Shown piece by piece: positions 49,494 through 61,850 of a stretch of 64,000 nucleotides of DNA. Below the pieces are notes generated by a model. It worked only from the letters and a program-made list of their open reading frames with translations, did no database searches and was not told the DNA's origin. Every line of letters begins with the position of its first letter. The stretch's first letter is position 1. The DNA lies in contig NC_058147.1 in NCBI RefSeq assembly GCF_011075055.1, positions 11,036,001-11,100,000 on the forward strand. The letters are read 5' to 3'. Both the position numbers and the translations under genes were made by a program. The stretch comes from Mangifera indica (lineage: Eukaryota; Streptophyta; Magnoliopsida; Sapindales; Anacardiaceae).

Positions 49494-50040
49494 TTATTTA
49501 TATACAAATATATACTATTTATGAAGTATATGTAATGTATTAATACAACCAAATAAATAAGCATTATACAAAAAAAAAATAGTTGTAGTTTGACAAATTC
49601 TGAGAATATCAGATTGATAATGTTGGTAATTACATTAATAACTCAGTCAAGTTATTGAAAATTATTGTCATTCAACAGACCCATATTATTATAAATTATT
49701 ATTAACACTATTAAAAATAAATTATTATAAATTAAAAGACTAAAAAAATTGATCTTCTAGGACTTGAGCTAACAGGCTTTATGGCTAGTCTATTTATTAT
49801 AAATTATTAATAAGAATCATCTTGTTAGCAGGCTTATTGGCAAGTCTATTTAAGTAATAATGTTTTCTTTTCCAAATTAGAGCCAGATACATAGGCGAAT
49901 TATATAAAAATAAAATTTAGTACTACTATCAATATATTTTTTTTACGGAAAAAATTAAATAAAAGAAAAAAGAAGAGTTAGTTAGGGATCTTTATCAAGC
50001 ATCGCCATTGAAATATGGATTGATTAAGAGATATAAAATT
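49494..50040. other. AT-rich spacer between two MULE-like elements
   Basis: The sequence is AT-rich with repeated TTATTATAAATTATTA words at 49680-49850 and a repeated AGGCTTTATGGCTAGTCTATTTA / AGGCTTATTGGCAAGTCTATTTA pair (about 49775 and 49832). No gene is seen. Confidence 0.5.
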
Positions 50041-50377
50041 GAGATATTAATTAAAATCAGCAAAAAATTTTTCGCGTAAACCATTTTAGGCAAATGTACA
50101 ACAGTTTCACTTTTATAGACAAATTTACTTTTAATTCCAAAAATACCCACTCCTAGCTTATTGTGTCACTCTCAGCAATTTTAGGCTCGATCGCCTAAAA
50201 TTTTCTTAATAGATTTGATAATTTTTTATTCGAACTATCACTAATTCACGTTTTAAGGATTAAAAACATACTTAAAAATTGATAAATTTTTATTTAGGTT
50301 TCAAATACAGATAATAATGAAAAAATAGCATAGATGATAAGAATGATAAGTGTGAACTGATGCTGTATCACGGTGTG

Positions 50378-50508
50378 TATGAAGCGTAAATGGTGTGTGC
50401 AAAGTGCATACAGGATGCATATAGAGTGCGTACAGGGTGCATAAGGTGCGTGCAGCGTGCGTGGTGCGTAAGGTGCATGCAGGGTCCGGGGTGTGGAGTG
50501 CAAGGTGC

Positions 50509-50515
<7 letters not shown>
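50378..50515 (+). repeat. GGTGCGTA-type minisatellite, left arm
   Basis: Degenerate units of 8-14 bases built on GGTGCGTA, GGTGCATA and AGTGCATAC run up to an A-run. The same motif appears on the other strand at 50800-50970, so the two arrays form an inverted pair about 300 bases apart. Confidence 0.8.

Positions 50516-50593
<78 letters not shown>
50511..50593. repeat. (A)30 followed by (TA)n
   Basis: Thirty A residues (50511-50540) run directly into a TA dinucleotide tract (50541-50593). The open frames of poly-Lys and Ile-Tyr across it are artefacts of the repeats. Confidence 0.95.
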
Positions 50594-50595
<2 letters not shown>

Positions 50596-50799
50596 GGTGC
50601 GAAGAGGGTGCATACGCACCCTCACTATGTTTTTTTATATATATATATATTTTTGACGCACCTATGCACCCTGCATACATATATATATATTTTTAAATAT
50701 GTTTATGTAATTGATTAGAAATATTCAATTTTTTAGTTATTGGCTCACCATTTTCCAAGAGTCGTGCACCCCATGCATCAACTCTCCACTTGCACACCT

Positions 50800-50970
50800 T
50801 CACGCACCATACACGCACCCTATGCACCCTATACGCACCCTGCATGCACTCACGCACCCTGTATGCACCCTGCACGCACCCATGCACCTTGTACGCACCC
50901 TACACACCTACACACCCTGTACGCACCTACGTACTTTGTACGCACCAACACACCCTTTACGCCCCCATAT
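50800..50970 (-). repeat. ACGCACC-type minisatellite, right arm
   Basis: Units built on ACGCACCC, ATGCACCC and TACGCACC repeat roughly every 8-14 bases. They are the reverse complement of the 50378-50515 array. Open frames here (Thr/His/Cys/Pro-rich) are repeat artefacts. Confidence 0.8.
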
Positions 50971-51874
50971 ACTGTGATACGCACACAGAAGTTGTTGAAA
51001 GTGACATAATAAGTCGAGGAGGGTATTTTTGGAATTAAAAGTAAATTTGCTTATAAAGGTAAAACCGCTGTACGTTTGCCTAAAAAAGTTTAAGCGGAAA
51101 AAATTTTGCTGATTTTAATTAATATTTACATGAAAAAAAATAAATTCTTTAATATTAAGTGGTACAATGAGGCAAGAAATAATTCAAATGGAACACGAAG
51201 CCATCATCCGAAAATCATTCAAATGAGAAGGCCAATTTCTAACAGGGTTTCTGTACAAAAGATGCAAATTCTTTGTGTAAGTGAAACTTTTAAAAAAACC
51301 TAGTGATGGTTAGTAATTATGTAATTAAGCCTTTCTAATTAGAAGCCTATGTTGCTGTGCATGGTCGTCATTGTCGCTACCGATGTTCAGTTCGAAAGCA
51401 CAGGGCATGATCATGGACCACACTAATAAAAATATCTTACACAGAATTCCCAGAAGAATGACAAGCTGATTTCAACAGTAACTTCCAAGCATTCAGCATC
51501 AATCTTAGAGGCAAAGGTCAATTTTACTAGATGAGTTCCATCTAAAAAGAAACATTTATAAATTATTGTTTATGAATCTCTAAGATTTAACAATCAAAGG
51601 AGTTAACGACATGCATGCAACAAACCATTTCCATTTCCTTTCCTTGGACCTCCATTACTGTAATGATTTGGCAACATCATCTACATGTGTCATCACAAGA
51701 GTAGATCACATACACGTTTTATGCAATGCAGTTGCACAAACAAGAAATCAATAGAGAGATCACGCACCTAGATATGGCTTCCGTTAGTGGTTTCAAAATT
51801 CTGGTCACTAATCCGATTAAGGTATAAATCAAAATTTTTATTTTTGATTGTAATGTCATATTCATGGGAATAAG

Positions 51875-52200
51875 TCTTGAAATCAATGAATTTGTTGCTT
51901 TTAAAATACTGCACTTGTGTTTCACAACTAGTATGAAATTTGATGGAAAATATGAAATCAACTCAATTACATTATCCATCTAAACTTTTCTTAGGTTGCC
52001 TTAGAATTTTCTGAAGTTTTATAGTGAACAACAAGAGCTCTTCTTGTTCACTATAAAACTTCAGAAAATTCTAAGGAAACCTAAGAAAAGTTTAGATGGA
52101 TAATGTAATTGAGTTGATTTCATATTTTCCATCAAATTTCATACTAGTTGTGAAACACAAGTGCAGTATTTTAAAAGCAACAAATTCATCGATTTCAAGA
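51875..52200. repeat. 326-bp near-perfect palindrome
   Basis: Two 163-base arms meet with no spacer at GAGCTC (52035-52040). By eye they differ at about four positions. The left arm is the normal duplicated sequence shared with 39780-39920; the right arm is its inverted copy and is absent from copy A. A transcript from either strand would fold into a long hairpin. No MITE-like ends or target duplication are seen, so it looks like an inverted duplication made at the site. Confidence 0.92.
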
Positions 52201-52571
52201 ATTTATAAATATTAGAAACTTTATTTTTTTATATAAAAAAAACTATATGCATTAACTACTAGCACTAATTTGAGTACTAATAATGACATATTATTATGTG
52301 ATCAAGTGTTACTTTATTTTAATTAAAAATCATCTAATTGAATAAAACTATGCGTATAAATAAATTTTACTAATTTATTCATACAAACCGAGGTAGTAGC
52401 ATATGATTGAGTGATATAATTGTTTACTTTTTTTCTCACATCAAAATCACTCAATTGTTTGTTGTCACAACATGTTGTATAGATAAGCTGATAAGATTTG
52501 TTTGCGCAAGTAATTTTATTCAATCTAATTACATAGTCACACTATATCGTTAATACACAAATTAATACTTA

Positions 52572-53046
52572 GGGGTCATTTGGTTGGAGTGTTTTAAAGA
52601 TTACCTTAGTAATCTATATTTTATTACTTACATTACTTTGTTTGGTTTGTCAGTAATAAAATATTACAGTAATCTTTTATTACCAATGCTGACGTGACAG
52701 GTAATATAGTAGTTATTAAAAGATTACCAAAGTAATCTTGATTTTATTATAATTATATTATTATTTATTAATTTTTTAAGATAAAAATAAATTTATTTTT
52801 AATTAATATAACAAATAATATAAAAAAATATTTAAAAATAATTATATTTAAGGGTATTTAAGTAAAATAATTTACTAGTATTCTTTTATTATCGTTAACC
52901 AAATGCATTAATTATTTATACCATCCATTTTTACCAAATTTTATCAAACGTAGTAATCATTTATACCAAATAATCTTCTCAGTAATCTATTTTCAAGGTA
53001 ATCTTCCTATTTTGGTAATAAAACATTATCTAAATCAAACATCCCC
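52572..53046. mobile_element. Tourist-like (PIF/Harbinger) MITE, 475 bp
   Basis: Ends are GGGGTCATTTGGTT and, inward from the right, GGGGATGTTTGATT, flanked by TTA on both sides (52569-52571 and 53047-53049). The 3-base TTA duplication and the GGGG-TTTGGTT end are characteristic of this superfamily. The interior is AT-rich with repeated AGTAATCTT and TTATTAC words and no coding. Confidence 0.85.
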
Positions 53047-53186
53047 TTATTGTTAAAGCATATAGTTTTATTGCATATTACAATTGGATCAATATAATAT
53101 TTGTAATTACATTAGATAGCCTTAAATATGTTACTAGTTAAGTTAAAATTTTCTACTATTAATAACAAAAGAGCTCATCCTTAAGG

Positions 53187-53525
53187 TAGACATATCCGAG
53201 GGGTTAGGCCAACCAACACAAAAAAGCCTTGTCCACGAGGGCATGACCTGCAATTTTGTGGGTTGTACCAAGTCAGGGGACTATGTGAACCTTATTAGGG
53301 ACATTAAAGTAAAGACCATGGGTTCACCTACAAAATAAATTTTAAATAATTCAAAAATTCAAAAAAAAAAATATATATATAGTATATCAAGCTAGTTTGC
53401 AAAGCACGTGCATAGATTGGCACAACCAACAAATGCCCTCCCTTCGATGGGACTTAGCATGACATGAAACATGGACGTGACGAGCTGTGTCGAATGTGGT
53501 CCGACATAGCCCATGGATATGTCAA
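53187..53525. mobile_element. Possible hAT-like MITE, 339 bp
   Basis: Ends resemble each other: TAGACATATCCGAGGGG on the left and TTGACATATCCATGGGC read inward from the right. The interior contains GGCC-rich words like the other hAT-type units here. The flanking 8-mers (CCTTAAGG, TCTCGAAA) do not match well. Confidence 0.45.
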
Positions 53526-53667
53526 TCTCGAAAAGTTGTATATTTTTTATTGTTTTTTATCTAAAATCTATAGAAAACATTAGAAAATCGAAAGTTTAAA
53601 TGAATATTAGTTTAATATATACGTTAGCATTTCCAGAAAAATCACAGGATTAAAATTTAGGACTTAC

Positions 53668-53940
53668 CGGATTGTTGATCATCTGATAAAGATGCTGCCA
53701 CTATCTTTTGAATTTCCATAACACAATTTGCCCTCTTTGTTTTGCTTGTGCTTCTATGTTCTTGGTACACAAAGCGCAGAGAAGAAAACCAGAAGAAGAA
53801 AATACGCAGCGCGCTTCCACCCTGTGTGTCCGCGTTATTTTATTTGGGAGGCAATTGGGATTTCAAAATCTCAACTACTGGTAACTGTGAAGAGTAGTTT
53901 GGTCAAATCCCATTTATAAGGGCAATTCAAACAATTTCAC
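53668..53940 (-). pseudogene. Captured promoter and first exon fragment
   Basis: On the minus strand a TATA-like CCCTTATAAATGGG (about 53907-53920) is followed by a purine/pyrimidine-mixed leader with higher GC. An ATG at 53719 then opens a 52-base exon, MEIQKIVAASLSDDQQS, ending in a consensus donor G|GTAAGTCC at 53667. This is the normal layout of a gene start. No further exon is recognisable downstream and copy A lacks the whole stretch, so it is best read as a piece of a host gene moved here. I do not recognise the protein. Confidence 0.5.
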
Positions 53941-55793
53941 CTTACTATGACATGAGTCAAGTCAACCCATCATAGGTAGAGCAAGCCTGATAATATATTT
54001 TCTATCAAATTGTATATTTTTAACTAAACATGACTTCAACTTGTAAAAGTAAAAATAAAATAAAAATTCATCAATGTAAATAATTATTCTTATAATGAAT
54101 AGTTATAACATATTTGAGTTCTACCAATCAAGAATTTGAGCCTGTAAACCAAAAAAAAAAGCTTATATGGGTTTTAAGTTTTTAGAATTTTACTAATAAA
54201 ATACTTGCTTTTTGTGGATGAGTCAGGTATACCTATGAATACCTGTAATTCAGAATAAAAAAATTAACTTTTCTTTATTATCGCTTTTCACAAAATACTT
54301 CAAGATTACTTACTTTTTTTTCTCTTTCACTAATTCACACCGTTGAGTCACACGTCTAAGCATTCATCACATCAATATAAAGTCTTTCTTTCTTGGCTAA
54401 CAAACCAAACATTGGAACTTAGAGAGAAAAATCTTAAAGATCAATCAAGAAAGCTCTAAAAGGAGAGAGGTGGGTGTTGACTTCTAATATAAAGATCTAT
54501 CAAGGACAATTGTACATTAATTTTATCATCAAATAGAGATTGTACCGATGGAAACTAAGAAAATAAAAGAGATGGATCAAAGATTTATCACAAGATTAAG
54601 ACTCCCGTCATGAAAAAACTGTTTAAATAGATACTTTGTTAAAAAAGAAGAGACGAAGAGAATGAGGTCAAGATAGACAAGGAATTGAAAGAGAAGGAAA
54701 AAGTGTGAGAAACAGATTGATAAGAAACTAAAAGAGAAAGAAGATATTAAATGTGAATTAGACATTTCTAAAGAGAGAATCAAAGTTTTAGAGACTGAAA
54801 GTAATAAAGAGATATGTTTTTTTAAAAGAACTTGAATCAAATTATAGGTACCTATGAAACCACCTGTATCAACAAGGTCAAGTAAGTGTGCATATTTTTT
54901 ACCTGTAAAAGTTGACTGGCTTTTTACCCTTACTTGGTTGTCCGTTTGCAATGTGTGAGTCAAATGACTAAGCATTCATCACGTCAATTTAAAGTCTTAT
55001 TATGTCAGCTAACAAACCATCCTCTGGATCTCAAGAGGAAAAATCTTATAGATTAATCAAGAAAGCTCTAGGAGAGAAGCGGTTGTTAGACTTCTAATAG
55101 AAAGATCTATTAAGGACAACTATGCATTAAGTTTATCATTTAATAGGGAATGCATTGATGGAAACGAAGAAAATAAAAGAGAGAGATTGAAAATTTATAA
55201 AAAGATAGAGACTCTATCCATGAAAAAACCGTTCTCATAGATGCTTTGTTTGTGAAAAGATAATAAGAGTATTAGATCAAATAGACGAGGAAATAAAACA
55301 TGAGGAAAAGTATGAGAGAAAGATTGACTGAGAATTGAAAAAGAAAGAAGATATTAAATATGAATTAGACGTTTCTAAAGAGAGAATAAAAATTCTAGAA
55401 TATGAAAAGAAATAAAGAGATGAGTTTCTTAAAACCACTTGGATCCAATTATGACTACCTGCGAAAAACACTTATACCCATAGGATTAGATAAGTGTTTC
55501 ATATTTTCTATCATCATAGGGTGATTGGTTTTTTACCCATATCTGGCTTATCTGTTTGCCATGTCCATTAATTTTGTCATGGAAATATATTAGGCAAATA
55601 TGTTATTACAAATATATATATGTTTTAATAAACACATACTTTTGTATTTTCATGTCATTTATTATATTATTTAATATATATTTATTGCAAATATATTGAA
55701 GAGTTTTAATTAGAGAAAAATCTCTCTGTTATCCATCGTTAAAAGCTTTCCTAATTAAAAGTATTAAAAACAAAAAGATAAGTCACATTGTTA

Positions 55794-55806
<13 letters not shown>

Positions 55807-55838
<32 letters not shown>
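55807..55838. repeat. (TA)n microsatellite
   Basis: This is a short TA dinucleotide run in copy B. Confidence 0.9.
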
Positions 55839-55839
<1 letters not shown>

Positions 55840-57469
55840 CAAGAGACATAAGCTTTGTCATTAAAAAATAGTAATAACAATAAATATTTTTATCATCATA
55901 CTATTAACCATAAATATTTTCATCATTATAACTATATTTATTGATTATTAAACATAATATCAATGATAACTATTCACATTGTTATAACTATATTTTATTA
56001 ATCATCAAAAATTGTAACAATAATGGTAATTCCCGTTATAAAAATCATAGTTATCGGTCATTGAAAATGGTAACAATGACAAATATTCTAGTCATTATCA
56101 CTATATTTACTTATTATTAAAATAACAATAGGAATTTTGCCGTCATTGTAAGATGGATACTAACCATGAAAATTTAATTCTCAATTAATTTAGTAAAAAA
56201 AGAATATATGCAAAATATGTTTATTAACATTGACCATGTGAAACTTGGTAGAATGGACAACATTTCAAATAATACTAATGTGTGCATCCATTTAAATTTC
56301 ATATACATTTCAAAACATTTTAGGATATTTTATAGGCCAAAAAACTATTTCCCACGCAATGTTTGCTAAAATGAGAAATTTTTATCATTTAAGTTTAAAA
56401 AACCTAAATTTCCATCTATCATTAACTTCTGTATGTGAATTCCCTTAAGTGAAAAGCTATGAAGGTCATTTTGCATATATACACTTTTTATTTTTTCCCT
56501 CTAATTCTTTTGATTTTTCTTTTTCTCCTTATTCTTTTTTCTTTTTTCCTCTTATATTTCTATCTTCCATTTTCAAAACTTTGAGGGTGAACTATAATTT
56601 TTAAAATTATTAGGGTTGTTAATGAATTTTTAGGGGTCTTTTAGAAATTCAAAAAAATAGGAGGTATTTTTAAAATTTTAATATACTCTCAGTAGTTTAA
56701 AAATGATAGTTACACTTCTAATTAACAAAACACAACATTTTACAATTGGTTAAAGTTTTGTTATTTTGTATGACTTTAAATGATTACATTTAAACTGGTA
56801 AGAATATAATAATAATTGAATAATAACATTTTTGTAATTTTAATAAAAAAGTAAAACAATCATTTTTAGGAAAACTAAATAGATTTCACCAACATAAGTG
56901 AATGACATGCAAGAAGCTTTTTTGAAACTTAAAGGGTGCAAGTTTATCATTTCATCAAGCCTTAGGTGGTAATCAGTTATTTAGCCTATTTTATAAAGGG
57001 TAGAGTTATTGACATTTAAGCATAGTTAGATATAAGGATAGATTTAGTCTAGGCAAAGCTTGAATAAAACCCAACTCAAGATTGATGAGTTACAACTTGA
57101 ACTAGACTAAAAAGCAATTTAATTTTAGATATAATCTGAATTTGTTTGAATTTGAATATTCGAATTGGTTTGAACTTGATTTATTTATGAAAACAAGCCC
57201 AAACCTTGGTTTGAACTCGACTTGTTTAATTTGAACTTATACAACTTAGATCAAATCCACTCGTAAGCATAGTATCATTATTGCATATCAACGAAAATGC
57301 ATCTCTTAGATTTCGTTTCTTTTGATTCATATTTTGTTACCTAATGTGAATTTTATTCTAGATATGTTTCTCAATATGCAGATTTGTTTGTTAAGATAAA
57401 TTTTTTAGATTTTGATTAAGTTAAAAAAATATATATATATTTACTCATATTAGCATGGAATATTAAAGT

Positions 57470-57766
57470 TGCTAATAATACTATAATAAAACACTTCTTT
57501 ATTGAAAGCTCTATCTCTATCATACAGGTAAATCTAACAACTTATAAGGTATCAATACAACATCTTCATCGAAAGCCTACCTAGATTGCACACACCCACA
57601 ATAAGAAATGTTAAAAAAGAAAGCTCAATGTATGTGAAAATTCCTAACCTCTTTTTATATAAAAAAGGAATACAAAGCTTACTACAGGGAAGTGTTTACA
57701 CTTAATTCCTCACTACTTCCCTACTTTTCACAGCTTTTATTTACGGGAAAATACAAGTAGCAGACA
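57470..57766 (-). repeat. 3' LTR of a Ty3-gypsy element
   Basis: Read on the minus strand it begins TGTCTGCTACTTG and ends ATTATTAGCA, giving TG...CA and 297 bp. Just upstream (57767-57778) is the polypurine tract AAAAGTGGGGGA. The low-coordinate border coincides with the point where similarity to copy A stops, supporting it as a true insertion edge. The partner 5' LTR is not in the window. Confidence 0.8.
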
Positions 57767-60700
57767 TCCCCCACTTTTAGGAACCATCTAATAGCACTAA
57801 CTAAATCATGGATTATGTGTCTTTCATGGAAAACTGCCATCTGTCCCTCTAAGTAGTCAACCACATTTTTTCCTACTAACCTCCTATGCTTGGTGCTAAT
57901 GTTTTGGCTTCATAGGTGATCTTTGTGCTCTACTTCCTTTGCCCCACATTCTTGTCTTTTCACCACATCCTAAGAGCCTATTCTAGGTTTGGAAGGGCTT
58001 GCTTTGGGCTCTTGGATTGCCCACAAATCCAAACACTGTAAACTACTTGCCAACTAGCCCACATTGCATATGACCTTGTCCAAGCATGCATGTCTGTGTG
58101 GATGTTGTGTGCATTACGCATTGATTGGCTAATAAGGACATTCGTTGCCTAGACACTTATCTCCTACGTCCATAATTTTTGGGGCTTAGTCTGAATAGGG
58201 CACGTAAGTGCTTGGGAGCTTTGTCTAAATGCTTGTGCATGTGTCCTTATGCAGTGCTTGTACGTGTGGCCTAACTACTTTGCTTGTATGTACCTTGCTT
58301 GTATATACCTTGCTTATATGCACCTTGCTCGTTACACCTTGTCTAAGCCTGGTGCACACGAGTTTAACCCTCTATCACAGGAAACCTTATTTTTCTCATG
58401 TCTGAATTATGATTGCCCATATGTTTTTTCATGTTTTTTCTATCTCCCAAAGCCATATGAAAATACCATTATGTATCCTTTATACATAATGTTAAAGTGC
58501 CTTACCAGCCTACCTACGGGATGTGTGTCCCAATTATTGTTTACTGACAAACCTACCCCTACTGGATAAGACTGACATCTTTATCGAGCAAGTTTCTAAG
58601 TATGCCTTTATATGGTCCTCAAATTGCCATAAGTTTACATCTTGTTCTTGGGTTGCATCCTCTTCACTTTCTCCTTACAATTGTATGAGAAAGTTCGTGC
58701 ACCTATTTTTCCCACTAGCGTCCTTATGTTTGGTGGTCCAAAATCCTAGCAATTTGTTTATCGTATTCAGTCTTAATAACTAGTGGTGCTCATTGTATTT
58801 GGTGTCACTCCCTATCTCCATGATAGGATTTCAAGAAACTAACGTGAAAAGTCAAGTGAATCCTTATGCGTTCAGGGAGTTGTAGTCCATATGCCACTGC
58901 CTCCATTCTTCTAACCACCTAAATGAACCATTGTACTTTTGTACCAATCCCTTATGGTACCTTCAATCGATGATTTTCTTCCAAATCTGTGGTGTTAACT
59001 TCAACAGAACCATGTCTCATTCCTAGAATTCTAACGGGTGTTTATATTGGTCTGTATATTTCTTTATTCTTCGTTAGACTTTCTCTAAGCTATCCAAGGC
59101 TTCTCAAAGAGTTTGGTCTTAACCCCAACAAATCTGTAGGCAACCGAACACTCTCATTGAGCTTCTATTTTTCCATTTTTGAAGGTGTCAATGATTATTG
59201 ACAAGTGCTAACTACATAGATCTCACCCATATAAACGATGATTTATGCACATTGTGACAAAATTGGGCAAAGTCAAGTAATGTTACCCAATTTATTTGGC
59301 TTACTGTCAAATAATGTCGTATGTATTATTCTAACAAGACATTGACTTGCTCTATTTGCCCATTGATTTGTAGATGATTTGTTATTGAAAATTTTAATTA
59401 GGAACCCATTAGTTTAAGTAAGAAAGTCCAAAATTTATTGGTGAAATGAGCATCCCAATCACTAATGATATCTTTAGGCAACCTAAAAATCTTTACCACA
59501 TGCTTAAAAAATAGCTTCGCTGCTACATTTGCTTGGCAAGACTATGATACTACCATAAAGACTGCATATTTTGGAAATTGGTCGACCACCACTAGAATTG
59601 AACCTAATCCATCTATTGTTGGAAATGTATTGATGAAATCCATGGAGATTGATTCTTATGGCCTTTTAGGGATTGGAAGTAGTTGCAAAGTCCTGCTTGG
59701 CATCACCACTTAGTTTTGTCTAGCTGGTACACGACATAAGTGCGCAAATATAACTCCACATCTTCTTCCATTTTAGGCCAATAGTAGCTTCTTTTTAGAA
59801 GGGCTAGTATCCTTTCCATTCTGGGATGACCTATCTACTGTGGGTCATGTGTTTCCTTCAATAATTCCAACTGAAGTCTCCCACCCTTAAGGATTTATAA
59901 TTTGCCTCCCCAAGCATACAACAAATCATAGTCCAACTAATGTTTTTTTACTACACCCTCTTAAACCTACTATTGAAACTTACCGTAGGTAATATCCTCT
60001 TTGGCGTGCATTTTCAATATTTCAAGAAAATCAATTTGAACTTCAATTAAGGCAATTACATACCTATCTACTTCTTTGCAATTGAGTGCATCTATTACTT
60101 GGTTTTCGTTACCTGCCTGGTGCACCCACTTAACATCAAACTATACCAAAATTTCCTGCCATCGAGCCTCCTTTACCAACAACTTTTGAGTTTTGAAGTA
60201 GGTTTTGGCCACATTGTTGATCACCACCATAAAAATAGTCCTCAATAAGTAGTACTTCTAATTTTCCAAACAATGGATAATGATAGTCATCTCCTTCTCA
60301 CTGTAAAATTAGTCCCCAATAAGTTTTCTACTCTCATAGGCAATTGGATACTTCTCCTTGACTAGAACTCCTCAAAGGGCTTTGTTAGATGCATCTGTGT
60401 GAATTTCAAAGGGTAAGCTGAAGTTAGGCAATCGTAAGACAGGCTTCATTGTGATTGCATCTTTCACCCTGTCAAAAGCTTACTGGTAACGGTTTGTCCA
60501 CTCCTATTTTTGATCTTTTTCAACAAGTTGATGAGTGGAGCAACTATTTTGGAATATCCTTCAATAAAGCACTTGTAATAGTTAGCCGATCTAAGAAAAG
60601 GCTGAAGTTCAATTACCTTTATAGGTGAAGTCTAGTCCACAATAGCGTGAATTTTGCATTCATCCATCTGGATTTGCCTTTTACTAATCTTGTGCCTTAA

Positions 60701-61850
60701 AAACATGACTTCCCTCATATAAAATTCACACTTTCCTTTCTTAGTGTATAGTTTGTGTTCTTGCAACCTTTCCAATACCCTCTCCAACTGTTGTACATGG
60801 TCATTTTGAGTTTTACTATACACCACAATATCATTTAGATAGACTACCACAAATCGATCCAGAAACTTGTACAATGCATCATTCATTAAGTTGCAAAAAG
60901 TAACCAGGGCATTAGTTACGCCAAACAACATTACCAAAAATTCAAATGACCTATACCTTGTCACCATGGTAGTTTTTGCCTCATCTTTTGTAGCAATACG
61001 AACTTGCCAATAACCTGAGTGTAAGTCCAACTTGGTGAAATAAATTTCCTTTGATAACCGATCAAACAAGTCATCAACATTAGGGATAAGGTATTTGTTT
61101 TTAATGGTTACCTTGTTAAAAGCCTAATAATCTATACACAAATGCAACGTGCCATCTTGTTTTTTTTGAAATAGCACAGGTACGCCATATAGGGCTTTTG
61201 ATGGCTAGATATATCCTACCTTTAGCAACTCATTCAATTACATTCGTAATTTAGCCAACTCCAAAGGTGTCATTCGATAAGGTGCGTAAGTTAGAGGTCT
61301 GGCCCTAGGCTCCAACTGTATATTATGGTTAATGTTCTGTCGTGGAGGAAACACCTTAGGTAATTATGGTGGCATGACATCCTTGAATTTGTCTAGTACT
61401 TCTAATATACAATCAGGGACTTCAAACGACATGGTCAAGCTTAATTTCCACCAATGTTGCTAGCATGACTTCCTCCATGTGTTTAAGACCTGTTCGCACC
61501 TATACATAGATTGTAACATTAGTTTTTTTTTGTAGCTTGTTTACCACAATCAGCCTAGACTAAAGATGGGTGCTTCTCATCTATGACAAACAGTCCCTGT
61601 AAGTGTGGTACAACAACAACCCATGCTTTAACAAAAAACTCAAGCCAAGGATTAGATCAAAATCATCTAGTGTTACCACCATGAAGTTGCATTCATCCTC
61701 TCATTCCCTCATTTTAAGCCGTGATGTGGTGGTGCCTTGGATTGGTTGCGCCTCAAAGTTTACAGCCTTGATTCAGCTTGAGAATATTGAAACTGTCAGC
61801 CCAAGCCCTCCTATAACCCCTATGCCATGACATTTGCCAAGCTGTCAGCT
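57767..61850 (-). pseudogene. Decayed Ty3-gypsy pol, 5' truncated
   Basis: Domains in order on the minus strand. Protease remnant about 61830-61560 (FMVVTLDDFDLILGLSFLLK). Reverse transcriptase about 61330-60630, including FTKLDLHSGYWQV and YKFLDRFVVVYLNDIVVYS, where the catalytic Y-x-D-D reads YLND, a lost aspartate. RNase H and a linker about 60600-60000. Integrase about 59870-59200 (LLKRSYYWPKMEEDVELY). The C-terminal part near 58900-58800 has YGLQLPERIRIHLTFHVSFL, and a tail near 58600 has EDVNLWQFEDHIKAY. Stops and shifts are frequent. Gag and the 5' LTR are missing; the left side of the element stops against a P450 fragment at about 61851. Confidence 0.88.

Larger units (their letters stand above)
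50041..51129. mobile_element. Second MULE-like element with minisatellite core
   Basis: Terminal inverted repeats of about 115 bases: left ATATTAATTAAAATCAGCAA onward; right, read inward, begins with the same 20 bases except near its end. Both continue through TTTTAGGCAAA-GTACA, TTTACTTTTAATTCCAAAAA and AATACCC. The right-left match is close. The termini resemble those of the element at 48736-49483. Inside are the two GGTGCGT/ACGCACC arrays, an A-run and a TA-run. The target duplication could not be resolved. No transposase is encoded, so mobility would depend on a partner. Confidence 0.7.
51395..57469. repeat. Intergenic duplication, copy B
   Basis: Aligns in blocks with 39352-48560. Copy B has its own palindrome (51875-52200), Tourist MITE (52572-53046), MITE-like unit (53187-53525) and gene-like fragment (53668-53940). 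It also has a tandem doubling of about 614 bases (54355-54967 and 54968-55580) where copy A has one unit (43880-44480). The long minus frames at 54577-54975 and 55277-55471 are the two versions of that unit and lack domains. The right end is cut by the gypsy LTR at 57470. Confidence 0.75.

Noticed and set aside
50294..51038. Several overlapping open frames of Ile-Tyr, Lys and Thr-His-Cys-Pro repeats
   Set aside because: All are translations of the minisatellite, A-run and TA-run; none has a non-repeat core.
54577..55471. Minus-strand open frames with hydrophobic tails as membrane proteins
   Set aside because: They are two decayed versions of a tandem repeat unit shared with copy A, with no conserved frame between versions.
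59465..59713. 82-codon plus-strand open frame
   Set aside because: It is antisense to the gypsy integrase region, which is recognisable on the minus strand.
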